From assembly GCA_948146395.1 (NCBI GenBank), contig OX411551.1:49370854-49434853 (forward strand): a DNA stretch of 64,000 bases. The letters run 5' to 3'. Each line of letters starts with the position of its first letter. Position 1 is the stretch's first letter. The DNA is from Fragum whitleyi. Its lineage: Eukaryota > Mollusca > Bivalvia > Cardiida > Cardiidae. Positions 26,901-40,300 of the stretch are shown here, piece by piece. The translations under genes were made by a program, and so were the position numbers. The notes under the pieces were generated by a model. The model was given only the letters and a program-made list of their open reading frames with translations, was not told the DNA's origin and searched no databases.

Positions 26901-29900
26901 TCAAACTAAAACCTAACCAAACGCTTAATATGTTCAGCTTATTCAAGCATATTTTAGTTACCTTTCTCATAATTGGCATGATGAAAGACCTTAGTTAAGT
27001 ACATCTGTAGGTATCAAGGTCAAGGTTATACTACAAGTTCAAGGTCATCTATCAACATTTTGAAAAAATGCTGCTACTTTGGCATTTTTGATACTCAAAC
27101 GCATCTTGTTGACATTTGTATACTGATTTACTGTGTCAATTCATCTATCCATCTGCCTGTCTTTCTCCAAAAACATAACCTGCAACTAGACATTTTCCAA
27201 TAACTTAAAACACTATTGAATTGACAACACTCGTATTAAGCATAAAAAGTCTTTTCAACTACCCCATCTCTGAAGGTCAAGGTCATCTGACAAGGTGAAT
27301 TTTCCTATAACTTAAACACTTTAGAATTGACAACACTCATATTAGTCAGGCGGCCATATGGGAATAAGTGCGCTAGAAATCGAGTTTGTGGGCACTTTCG
27401 CGGCATGAAGGGCAACAGGGCTTAAGTTGAAGAGTTACATCTGCTCTTTCAGAATCTGCCTGTTGCCCAACTGAAAAATCATTTTTAGGGTCAATAAAGG
27501 AGGTCAAAGGTCATTGGGTGCAAAAGGGGAAAAATTCAATAATTATGGCACATAGACGACGAATGACGGGCATTTGTAAGCTGTATGTATCAGAATCAAA
27601 TTGAAATGCCTTTAATCTATAGACCTATTGTTTTCTCAACATCATACACAGTTTTCTTTATATACTCGTCCACCAGTCTGTTATTTTTATCAGTTCTTTA
27701 AGGAGCCAAATGAAGAAATGTGTTCCCTTTTTCAGTTTACCTATAAAAAATCTAACTTGTCGTAAGCTTTTCTTGTGTGATTTTTGTGATATTAGTCTAT
27801 TTATTGTGAATATAACTTTTCACATTCAAAAGTTATATCTATAATTGCAAGCACTTATCCTCTGACTATCCGGGTAATGGAAAAATACGTTACTTTAAAA
27901 AAAACTCCATATAGAAAACTTTATTGTGACTAGTGATTTGTATTCTTTAATATCATTTTTTGTGTTCCTTTTATTTTGATCAAATATAACCTTTTCGCAA
28001 CCAAATATTATGTGAATAATTGTTACCAGTTACACGATGACTATCAGGGTAACTGTAAAATACGTTACTTTAAAATACTCAATATAGGAAATATTATTGG
28101 GCCTTTCACCTGAAAACTCTGGCAATACTCTGGATAATAACCGTACTGATAAATTAAGCAGTAGCTAAGAAAGATTTGATTAATATCGAAATGGCCGATA
28201 AAAATAAAAGATGTAACGAAAATACTGGTAAAATACGTTATATCCCAGAATATTGGTCTGTATCGCCTGTATTTTTAAGTTTTGAATTTCATTTGATTTT
28301 GCTTTTTTGTTCTGTTTTTGTGTTTAATATCTCATAGAACTGTTGTTCCAAAACACGACAAATCATGAAATAATATATAATACCTTTGTAATCGACAGAT
28401 CTGCGTTACCGCGACAAAAAAAAAAAAAAAAAAAAAAAATGAATGCAACCTACATGTATTGCTCGTTTCGTGTAAATGAAATTGATAAATGTAGACGAGA
28501 ACAATTAAAAATTATGTCAATGCGTATCATTGAAAACTGCCAATATTTTGCTTTTAGAAAATTATCACTGGTGATAAATCGATCACTTTCTGCCGAAAGA
28601 ATATATCTAACGGCGAAAACTTGGTAGCAAAATACGTTGATCCTTTAAAGAATAACGATATTTGAATTCCGCATTAAACAAAAACATGGTCTTTATGGTC
28701 AAACGTTGCCCTTTCGGACAAAAAAAGGAATTTTAGAGCAATATGTATCGATACAAGGTACATCGATACAAAATAATATAGCCTTTTGAAAAAATTCAAG
28801 TGTTACATCCTCGGTTCTATACACGAATAAGGGTTATAAAATATGCGCCACAATATTACAGGTTGTGATGAAAATAACAATACTCATAATATAATGAGAA
28901 ACAATTCTGTCAAATGCAATTTTACAAAGCACTTACAATTTAAAAAACTTAAAAAATTGTTACTACCTATGGTTAAATTCTGATTTCTGAATGTAACTTA
29001 CGTTCAACAATAATTTGTCTAAGCACTCATCTTGATCAAGTCAAACTAAGCAACACTTCTTTTGTAGGAAAAGAGGGAACTTGAATCTCGCATCGTTGAA
29101 ATTAACACCATAGTAATATATAATTCTAACCAATTTCGTTTCAAATTCAGTTTCATTACTCGGATATATTCATATGTCCCTTTCAAAAAGCCTAGATTTA
29201 CCACATAGAACAACAGCCTATCAATGATTTAGAAAAACGTATGTTGGTTAACGGCTGAACCAACAGCCGTCGTGGAAAGACAATGCCCCGAATTTGGTTC
29301 TTTTCGACGAATATAGCAACGTAAATCAAAGTACTGAAAGTACTGATAAGTTGGAATGCGTTCAAGAGACTATGATATCAAGCCACTTACGAAGCTGACG
29401 CCTCCCGCACAGGTGATCACAAAATACGTCTCGACTTATGACTAAAATTCACCAAACCGCGTAAAATATGCGCTAGGTCATATGACTAGGAACATTTTGT
29501 AAAAGTTTTATACAAATCGGTCCATAAATGGATGAGGAGTTGCGTTCACAAGATTTTTCAAATGAAGGTCTCTTTTTCCATGACACGGCTAATATTCACC
29601 AAACCGTGACAATAGGCACTAGGTCAGGTGACTAAGATCTTTTATGTGAAAGTTTCATCCAAATCGGTTTATAAATGAGGGAGAAGTTGTGGTTAACAAG
29701 ATTTTTTTTAAATGAAGGCTCTTTTTCCACGACGCGGCTGAAAGTAACCAAACCGTGACTTTATGCGCAAGGTCATGTGATGAGGAACATTCTGTGAAAG
29801 TTTCATCTAAATCTAACACGAAATTTTGGAGGAGTTGTGCACACAAGAAAAGTAGACGTACGTACGGACGGACGGACAGACGGAGAAGATGACGCCAATA

Positions 29901-32900
29901 TACGACCGCCTACAGCTGCGTATAAAAATGAAATGCGAGAAAATACCTTGCCTGCACAGTCAAACCGCAAAATTCAAGACTTGCCTTAGGTAACGCAAAT
30001 GTATGCGTAAATTAAACGATACATGTTTTTTGAAAGCCAAAAATGTTTCATGAAAGCCAATTTCAATCGTACGATTGCGATACGATCAAATTTGGGTCGT
30101 AGGACCTTCTTTAACGTGGCCCCTGGAGGCAAAACACGTGGGGTTGGTAAACTCGTTCAGATATTTGATAAAAACAAAGGCTGTAGTTAACTTGTGATAA
30201 TCTTCAAAGATACTTAAAGGATTGCGCACGTGCGTATTTTTGCACAAGTGAATTTATGTCTAAGCAATTTTAAAGAAAATGGACAAAAGCAGAAAGAGAA
30301 GATAAATGTTTGCCTATAGACCCGCAATTTACAGTGAGTGATCAAAGGTAAATTTTGTCTATACAGGCATAGACAAAATTGACCTTTGATCTATCACTTA
30401 AACTTGTGGATCTATACCTTCATCGATCCTTGCTGCGTCCACCATCAAGTGAAATTGTCGCTCGATTTGGAAATGGGGTTCCATTTTTTTAAGAGAAGTA
30501 ATAAAAAGAGAATATTTGCTGGATCGGGTTGTTAATACAGATAAATAATCTGCAGATTTTGCGCGTTTCTAACAATGGTTTACGAAATAATTAGATAAAA
30601 AAAAAATTGAACTACGATATTTTGTTGAAGTGTGTAAAGAGTTCGTTCAGAAAGAGAAACTATACCTCTAAAAGAAGCCATAACATAATTCTACGAAAAA
30701 AAGGTCGTGACGTTACCATTATAAGCAGATCACGTGATTGGCTTGTACTATTGCTATATTCTAGGAAAAACAGGTCGCGCATTACCAAATAAGCAGATCA
30801 CGTGACTGGACAGTGCTTTTTGTCAATAGATTACTTTATTGGACTTGACTTATCACATGATTTCCAAATATAGTAAAGCATTTGCTACTAGTAAATTCGT
30901 ACGCAAGTTGCAATAAATTTCGTTTAAACATAAATTAGCGTGTTAATTATTTACATGAAGTGATAGCTGTGTAATTGTTCAACATTATTACTTCTTGGTG
31001 AAATAAACTGTATGTCTGTGTCAAGTTGAGATATACAAAATAGGCCGGAGTGTATTTACATCCTGTTCACGTGATATGTGTTATCAAAAAACCCGAAATG
31101 AAATTATCTTGTATTCATTTTGCGGTTTTGTAAAATCTAAGTTGGAATTGCTCCGCATTCCAACTTAAAAATCATATTAGACCCTGATACAAGAGGGGTT
31201 TTCTTTCAATCAAGTCTAATTACGTTTCTGACGTGGTAGAAATTTGATCGACACACTAGCACAATCGTAGTACTGTGCGTTATTAGTGTAACTATACAGA
31301 CGTAAGCTTGCGGTAAAAATACATTGAAGGTTATAGTTCCGTTCGCTTCCGGACTTCTGTCAATAACTCGATTTCTAGCGCACTTCGTCGTTATCACATC
31401 TAGCTTTTCATATACTTGAAAAAGTTAGATGCAGTGGGGTTTATGAAAAACAAATGATACACGTATGGAACAATGTTTGTCAAGACAACACATTATAAGA
31501 GATATTCATTTTAACAGAAAGAAAGGTTGCTGTACATTGTTCTTAATGAAATAAGTTACCTTCTAAAGCTTTGCTGATTATTTACTAGTAATCTATGGGG
31601 TATGTTACTTTTTCGTCTGTTTATTCAGATAAAATATAAAGTGACGTCTATGAGATTGCCTTTTGCAGTCTTGAATTCTACATTATTGCATACCGCTGTA
31701 TGCTGCTTACTCATACATCTTTAAAATCGTTATACATTTTCGTAACATGGAATCTAGTTGCAATGAATATTTGATAAAGGCGAAAAAAAGTTTTCGAGTC
31801 AAAGTATCTCAAATTTATCTTTACTGTCTCGACTTCCTGGTTTGCATTGGGCAGTTAGTATGGGCGCTCGACTTGTGACCTAAAGATACGTGGTTTGAGC
31901 TCAACATCACAGGGGCTGTTTATGGGCAAAAAACTTAATGACCAAGGCCAGTGAGCCAAAGTGTAGAATTGGACAGCATTTCGGTTCAAGCCACTGAATC
32001 TCTCTTTGGGCCGCGAAAAGACATTGTTTGAGTTTTAATAGGTATGATAAGGTGAATAAAGTTGGACAGGATTGTTATGCTTTCAAAAAAAAAAAAAGAA
32101 TAATAATTATAAAGCGTATCTTACAAATAAATGGTTCACGGCAATATAAATTGTGGCGTGATACCCCACATGATATAGATTTTGAAATAAATAAGAGAAA
32201 CTGTGATGATATGCATTCCGAGAAATACAATACATATCTTCTAATTATCAAATTTTTATCAGATACTATGGGTAACGTAGTTACACATATTTGACCTCCC
32301 AAAGAAAGATTCTTATGTAGTTGTTTCATCCAATGCATTACATGTACTTGAATACGTTAATCTATTCCATTGAAATTTCACTTAAATGTAACATACTTAA
32401 TAAATGAGCTGCGAGTCATTTTGGAGATGCAAATGTTGATCACTAGGCTTTCAACAGCGTAAAAAGTAGTTACTTACACTTACATTTTAATGATATTCGA
32501 GTGTTACACAATTTTCTTATGTTCGAGACATTTTGAAAATGAAAAGAAACACTAAAATTAGAAAATGAAAGAAGTTCTAATCTTTGATAACTCCATATAT
32601 TGTATCTTCTTTTGAATATATTCTAAATGGGTAACGTATTTTTCATATATTTGCAAAAATAGAATCATTCAAAAATAATTAATTATCTTATTCTACCAGA
32701 GTCTTCTAATCACAACTTGTCACAATTTTTGTGTTTTACTAATTTACTTTGTTTATCTCATGTTTTCGTTTGTCCAAATGTGTACTCATTTATCCCTTTT
32801 ATAGGCTGAAAAGTATAACGTCATTGACAAACAAACGTTTAGTAATTTTTTGAGACAGGATTGTTAATATATTAATGAATCCAGGACATCCATAAAATAC

Positions 32901-34326
32901 GAAATAAATGTTATCTTAGGTTAACCTAGTGTTAAACAACGCTTTCTGTCTAAAATCATAAAGCAGTAGTCTGTTTAGCAAGGTAATTCATCCTTTTTAG
33001 TCGAGTTAAGGGTTAAAAATATGACCTGACATAATATAAATAAACACCAAATACCACAAAAAATAAGAAAAAAATGCTCCTATGATATTTACTGGTGCTT
33101 TTAAAGTTTATTTTCTATTCAAAGACGAATATTATATCATAAACAATAATACCCATAGAATTCGCTTACGTGAAATGTACTTGGTGACCTTTGACCCCAA
33201 TTGTGACCTCATTTATGATTTTATTTTTGGGCAACAGGGCAAAATCTGTTCAGGGGTGGTTGCCGAAGCTATTAAGCCTAGTGAGACCTTATGCCGCAAA
33301 AGTGCCCACACTTCGAAAATTTTCGGTCTAAACCACCAGTCTATATTAAGCATAGAAAGTCTTTTCAACTACCCCATCTCTGAAGGTCAAGGTCATCTGA
33401 CAAGGTGAATGTTCCTATAACTTTAACACTATTGAATTGACAACACTCATGTTAAGCATAGAAAGTCTTTTCAACTACCCCATCTCTGAAGGTCAAGGTC
33501 ATCTGACAAGGTCAATTTTCCGAGGCAAACTTCTGAAAAATGCTGTGATGGTGGCATTTAAATATCCATTTTTTTGGGCATCAGGTATTTATGAACACAT
33601 CTTGTTCATCTTATCCCTTGTCATGCTGATCCCAGAATATTCCTGCTTTGGCAGGAGGCATAGCCAAAGATCAGCCTGCGCACATGTGCAGTCTGATCTC
33701 TGTCAATACCACCTGATTTTCCTTTATCAATCAGGTAAGTTTGAAAATTATATTTTCACATTTAAAACTGACTCACAATAAGGGAAACTAGTAATTTCAG
33801 CACTTTGATTTTGATGCATTTTTGCCAAGGATTTTTATTCAGCATGACAAGGGTTAAAGACAGAACTGGATTGTGTGGTAATTGGATTGTGGTCAAATCA
33901 ACACTGTCTTAGGATATAGGTTGATTAAGAGCAAGAATGTTTAAAGAGCAATATTTTTTAAAGGTCTTATTTGGATTAAGGTAGTGACCTGTAACAGTTC
34001 TGCAACATTTTTGAACTCGTAATTGTTCACAATTTTAACCAAGGTTTCCTAATGAAATCCATCGGAAACCTCATTACTCTTGTTAAAATTCATGCTTTCC
34101 AAAGCGTTGCGGAACTATTACAGGACCACTGCCTTAATACAACCTATGTAAAGTAGATCAATGTATAGTTAATTATGTGGAAGCTTATTTGATCCCAGGA
34201 GCATTAATATAAAAGAAGTATTAAATAGCATTATAGTGGGACGGACCTATTAATAATTCATACCAATTACCCTTATCCTTTAGTGGATGTCTGATACTAA
34301 GGAATCAACTTGTATTGTATTTATAA

Positions 34327-34362
<36 letters not shown>

Positions 34363-37300
34363 AGAAAAAAAAGCTATGTTAGAGAGGTATATAGGAGTCC
34401 ATCTGTCCATAGCTTTTCCATGTCCACTCAATTTCTCAGAAGTTACTAATGGGCGGACTTTATTCAAACTTTACAGACGTGATCAGTATCAAACAGAGAT
34501 GTGAAAGTGAAAATTTGGTTATGATCCATTTGCTTTAAAGAGTTGTGGCCCTTTTATTGAAAATAGATTTTCTTAAGTACTTTTAGGGGGTATAAGTCTG
34601 CTTTAATGCGACGGTCTAGTTTGTATTTTTTGCCTATCTACTGTCATAGCATTGTTGGTAGTGGGTCCGACAGTCAATCTGGAGGTCCCCGGTTCGATCC
34701 TTAACAGCGGCACTCATCCTTTTCCACTATTTGTGATAATCCTAGACCTATGACGGATAGCAGCTGGAAGGTAGGAAAGGACCCAATGGTAGCACTGGTG
34801 TGAGAAATACCAGGAATCCATTGTTAGGTGCTCCAGCTGCTGCAATAAAACGGAAAGATTGTTGAAAGCGGCATTATAAACTCCATTCAAACAAACCAAT
34901 ATACCTGAAAAATGAAAAATTATAGTGTCCTGGTTAAATCGGAGATTTATACCTGTTTCCAGAAATCCAGCCTGTTTGACCCACTACATTTTTACCTTTA
35001 TCTTCTGAGCAATGTGTTCAAACCAAATAATGTGTTTTCAAACACCGAAGAAACGGCCTTTTCAGTCACAATCTACAAACTTTGTTTTTTATCTTATTTA
35101 CTTTTCGACGAATAGAGAAGATGCTAATACAAAATTTGATGTAATTTTCGCTTTTAGTAATTACCAGTTAGTATTTTCAGTGTTTATAACAAGATTTTCG
35201 GTTGAGTAAAGGAGTTGAAACGTACAATAGGTTAACTGTAAAATAAATTTGTAGCACTTACAATATTACTACTCTGATTTTTTTCTCGAACGGTCATTTA
35301 CCAGTTGTAGGGCTGACAACCAATCAAATTCTGTTATGATTATCACTCGGTCAAAACCCACGAGTAAATTCACACCACGTGGTAGATCGTCTGCTCGAAA
35401 TGTGTCAATTAAGTTGTTTGTCATTGGTCAATGGTCGTCTGCACTCTGACAGGGAGCGTGGGAAGTCTACTGGTGGAATGAGTACTGTTGACTATGTGTT
35501 ATAGCGGGCGCATATTGACTTGAACCTGACCTTTATGCAGAATAAATGATTAGGCACATGAATAAATTCCGAAGATACTTCGGCACGTGACGATCACGCA
35601 TGGACATTCCGTTATACTGCACAAATTACAGGTTTGCGTGGAGTTAAGTAGTTTACCTATATATGGGGCGCCTTGTCATCTAGCAGACGATTCGATTTCA
35701 AATATTGCGACTTAGAGAGGGGATTTCATTTCATTTCCATTCAAAACACATAAATTGCATTTAAAGAAATTTGAAAATTCATATTTTTCTCACCCGCATC
35801 TAAAGATTTGTTAAATAAGAAACTCAATTTATGTATTGATTCACTACTTCATGAGGGTGACCAAATATCGCCGTTACAGTGAACAGCATGTGCGATAACG
35901 GGTTAACAAAGCTAACACGTGCACTCCAACTTTTGGATTCCGCAGATAAGTCGTGATTTGTCGGGGAGAAACGACCGGTATTTAATTTATTTAAATCACA
36001 AAGGCCAGGTTTAGGTCAATATGCTTCCACTATAACAAATAGAAATAATTTTGAAATATTTGATTTTAATGAGCACTCTGATCACGTTCCAATCCTATTT
36101 ACAATAAATTCAAATTTGAGTATGAAGAAAAATTATTCAACAACAAATAAACCGACAAAAACGTACGATAAACTGATAAAGGATAGCAGTAAGAGCGATC
36201 TATTTTTAGAATAACTCATGAATAGTCATAGAGTGCTGCTAGATTTAATCGATTGGTCAGAAACCAAATATATAAATAGCATAGTTGCCGATTTCACATG
36301 TTTCTTGAGGGAAAATGCATTTATAGTATTTGGGAAAACCCAATGCTTGAAAAACAAACATGTTGGTAATCAGAATTGTAAATAGTTTAATGAAAAATGT
36401 TTTGTTGCTAAACAGGCTTTTAAACTCTAGAGAGAGGAATAATATTAACAGACAAGCTTTTAGCTTGGCGTGTGCTCATTATAACAACGTAAAAAAATCT
36501 GCTAAGAAATAATTTAGACTAACAGAGGGCTATCGAATCAGCAAACTTTCAAAATCGGACCCACGAGGTTGGATGAGCTGGCGATGTCCTCGAAAAGATG
36601 AAGTGTTAAGACAAAAAAACTCACAAATTGGGCAAATATTTTACCAACTTTTATTGTCCAAATTTGAGCCCTTTTGATTTGCTAACTATTGCACTATCCC
36701 AGCCTCTCAATAATGTCCGATTTACAGTGCTGACAGCACTTTGATTTATAATCCTTAATGGGCAATTAAAAGTTGTTAAGTACTTCATTTCCAAATACAT
36801 AATATACTAGATCGATGGACAATAATAGAAAACCTTTTTAGTGTATGGATTTGTTGTGAAATTTGTTTGGCAGATAGTTTAATGGGCAGTCTATGGTTTC
36901 CATTGTGTTAAGTTTCTAGTATTTAGTAAATTACTTTGTCTTAATTGAATATCAATTCAACTGAGATATTGTCCTTCCAAAGGCAAGATAAGAAGATTAA
37001 TATAAAGATAAAGATGATTCATTACTTTGGGTAAAAGTGCATGAAATCATGTCCTTTTGTCCAATAAGTTTCTAGTAAAAGCAAATTCAAGACCTAGGAA
37101 AAAAGAATTCATGACTTGTGTTTTATTCTCCAACATTTGGTCATTGATTGTTAAGTGTTTAATAACGCAAGAGATGGCTCAATCTAATTCATTTGGATTA
37201 GATTGTCTAAAGATGATCATATAGTATTACTGTGATTTTAATGTTTAAATGAGTTTGAACTGTCTTGTGTGTATGGATTTTAAAAAAATGGACTAGATTC

Positions 37301-40300
37301 TATCTTATCTTGTTTGGAGTATTTCTTTGTGTCATTTTAAAAAAAAATATACCTTTTGCTGTTCTAGACATTTTCTGCTTTAACCCTTTGCTGTTTAATC
37401 CCTGCTTTTTACGTGCCTGTGATTTTATGATTGAGAAAATATTGTGAAAAAAGAAGAAATTGCTTCTGACAAGCAATTTTGTCTTTTTCCACACTATTTT
37501 CTACCCTACTGGATGGTTATTTTTCAAGTTAAATCCATTTTAAATTTTCGTCTGCAAAACCTTTGAAATTGGACTGGTCCAAAATTTTGTAAAACAGGAA
37601 AGGGGTATACAACCTCGACGGCAGCACTCATTCTTTCCGACTATTTGTCTCTCACAAATAGGTTGATAATCGTAGACCTATGTGAGATAGTAGCTGGAGG
37701 CTAGGAAAGGGTGTGGTGGTAGAAATACCAGGAAATCATTGTTAGAGGCTCCAGCTGCCGCGATATAACTGAAAAAATGTTGAAAGCGGTGTGAAACTCC
37801 ATTCAATCAATCAATCAAATTGCTGTATACAAATTTTTGGCAGACAATTTAGACACAGAAACCTGCTTTCTACGTAATTATTTTTGAGAAAAATGGGTTG
37901 AAAATTGAAATGGTCCCAAAATTCACATTTTGTTTGAACAGAATTAAGATTCAGTAGGATAATGGTTAAATTCACATAAGAAATGGTCTTTTTGAACCGG
38001 AGGGAAAAAAAATTGTATACCGTATTTCTCCTAATAAGCGCCCCTGAGAGCTATACATAACATGGTCAGTGAGCTTTTATTTAGAATGTATTTTCTGATT
38101 TAAAAAAATGGAGTCTCAAAAAGTTTCTAAAATTTAGGCATTTGAAAAGGGGTTTCAATGTAAAAACTGAAGGGCGGCTACTAAGATAGGGTAGGCGCTA
38201 TAATGAGAGGAAATTTGGTATGCTGATTTTGATACATATATTTTGAAATTGAACAGAGTCAATGTACAATAGTCAATGAATCATATGACTATTCATCTTA
38301 GCATCTGGGGCCTGTTTTACTAAACACCTTACAATAATTTTTTGCGCAAGTTGCTGCTACATTATGAACTAAATATAGAATTCTTTCATTCATCACTTCT
38401 GAAGACGATTAAAACGAGATATTGCAAGGCAGAATCTAACAATGAAGGAAAAAACCATGTATGATTTGGGATTTTGACTTATTATTAATTTTTTCCTAGG
38501 ATAATTAGTAAAATAGGTCCCAGGTCTTTTAACCCTTGTCACGCTAAATAAATTCCAGCTATAATTTGCATCAAAATCAAAGGGCTGTACAGCACTGAAA
38601 GTACTAACTGTTGGTCAATTTTCATTAGAAAAGCACAATCTATTGAAAATTCTGGTTTGAAAATGAAAAACTGGTGGTATAGACAAAGATAAGACTGCAC
38701 ATATGTGCAGGCTGATCTTTGTCTATACCTCCTACTAAAGCAGGAATAGTCTGGGTTTAGCATGACAAGGGTTAAATAGGAAAAGTTAGTTCATTTAGCT
38801 CCTCTCTTATTTTCCAATGTTGACTTCTATATTTAATGTAGGAGAAAATAAATGAAAATCACTGAACCATGATAAATCCTCTTTTTACAATTAAAATTTA
38901 AAGTACGGATTTGCTCTTACAGATTTCAATGGAACGAATGTAATACTTATGTGTCGAAGTAAATTATTATTCCATAGGATATACACTAGGTTGATGTTGG
39001 ATTATAAATGGGATTTATTTATTTGTATATACATTTTCTGTGACTGTTTTTAATTGAAAGTTGAAAAGATTGAATCGAAATCAAGTTTGATATCATAAAT
39101 TAGATACTTAAGCTAAAATTAAGAACATTTTGCTTTTCTTTATTTTTAGCTTTATGAGTTTTGTAACTGCATGTGTATTTCATTTATTTATCGTCGCTAC
39201 TGTAGCTTAGGCCCATATGAGTAAGGCCCCAAGAATGTTGTTAGTAATACCGTATTTCCTAGAATAATTGCGCCCTCCCTAACAGTAGCATCCCTACATT
39301 TTTACTAAGAAAACCCACTTCAAATGCCTATATTTTGATGTGAATTTCCTCTTAACAATCATCTATATTATTTTTTAGAGAAAAATCACCTCAAATTAAA
39401 GGGAAAAGGGCATAAAAGTCATCAACTCTTGATCAGAATTGCAGACAATGCATACTAAATAAAAGCTTCCTGACCATGTCATGCATAGCTCCCGGGAGCA
39501 TTTATTAGGAGAAATATGGTATTATGGGGGATAGTGGAAGGATACATGACAAGACTACTGATAAGGTCTGCCACAGCTCTGTAATGTGATTGATGTAAAG
39601 CGTCAAAAATATGGGACCTCGATCTAACAATTAGTTTGTAAATGTGCCAGCCCCGGAATCGAATCCATGATGCCAAACTCAATTGTTTTGAAGTCAGGTC
39701 CTCTACCAACTTAGCTAAGCAGGCGGACAAATATATGTGCATTCTACAACCAGTCTCATTAATATATGTGACTCGGCTCGCGAAATGGGACCATCTAGGA
39801 ACTCTGTAAAATAAATATTAAAAATAGAGATTAATTCTAGTACATGCCAACCAGAGGTGGCATTTCCAAAATTCTTTCACAGGAAGGTAGATTGATCATT
39901 GTAGATTCAGGAAATTAGCAAATGTTGCAAAAAGTTTCGACCCTAGTCGGTCTGCACAGCCCACACAGTCTGACTTAAGAGTCGACACTCCATGCACTGC
40001 CCAGATGGTCCCTTTTTGCATGACAGGTCACATAATTATTTGACTTGTCAGGCTAATAGGGACAAACTGGGTAGTGTGGAAAGTGCTGATCTCAATCTGA
40101 CTACATTGCTTGCACAGGCTGACTTTGATTTTGACTTTGTTTGATCTTGGCTGATTTTCTTAATCTTTTCTGACCAGTTTGCCTTCATTAAACCACTTTC
40201 CTGTTTTACAAAATTTTGGACCTGTCCAAATTCAAAGGTTTTGCAGACGAAAATTTAAAGTGGATTTAATTTGAAAAATAACCATTCTGTAGGGTAGAAA

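Larger units (their letters stand above)
27345..33342. mobile_element. ~6.0-kb element with long imperfect TIRs and 6-bp target duplication
   Basis: The host D-family unit is interrupted. The 6 bp ATATTA occur on both sides (27339-27344 and 33343-33348), and the neighbouring units at about 27222 and 33450 show the empty-site form (a single short tta stretch running straight into 'agcat'). The ends are inverted over about 165 bp: (a)GTCAGGCGG versus ag-actggtgg, TGTGGGCACTTTCGCGGCAT at 27387-27406 versus its inverse at 33291-33310, and GGTCAAAGGTCA at 27502 versus TGACCTTTGACC at 33185. The interior has no ORF above about 95 codons that I can support. It holds a poly-A run (28416-28439), a hairpin (30334-30400) and many AATACGTTA-like motifs. 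Confidence 0.75.

Noticed and set aside
28343..28627. 94-codon frame with a lysine run
   Set aside because: The lysines come from a poly-A tract inside the 6-kb element; no homology or context.
33082..33408. 108-codon frame at the right end of the 6-kb element
   Set aside because: It crosses the element border into host repeat DNA and shows no domain.
34640..34720. Possible tRNA gene
   Set aside because: Same reason; it is the head of a SINE with a full-length relative at 53596.
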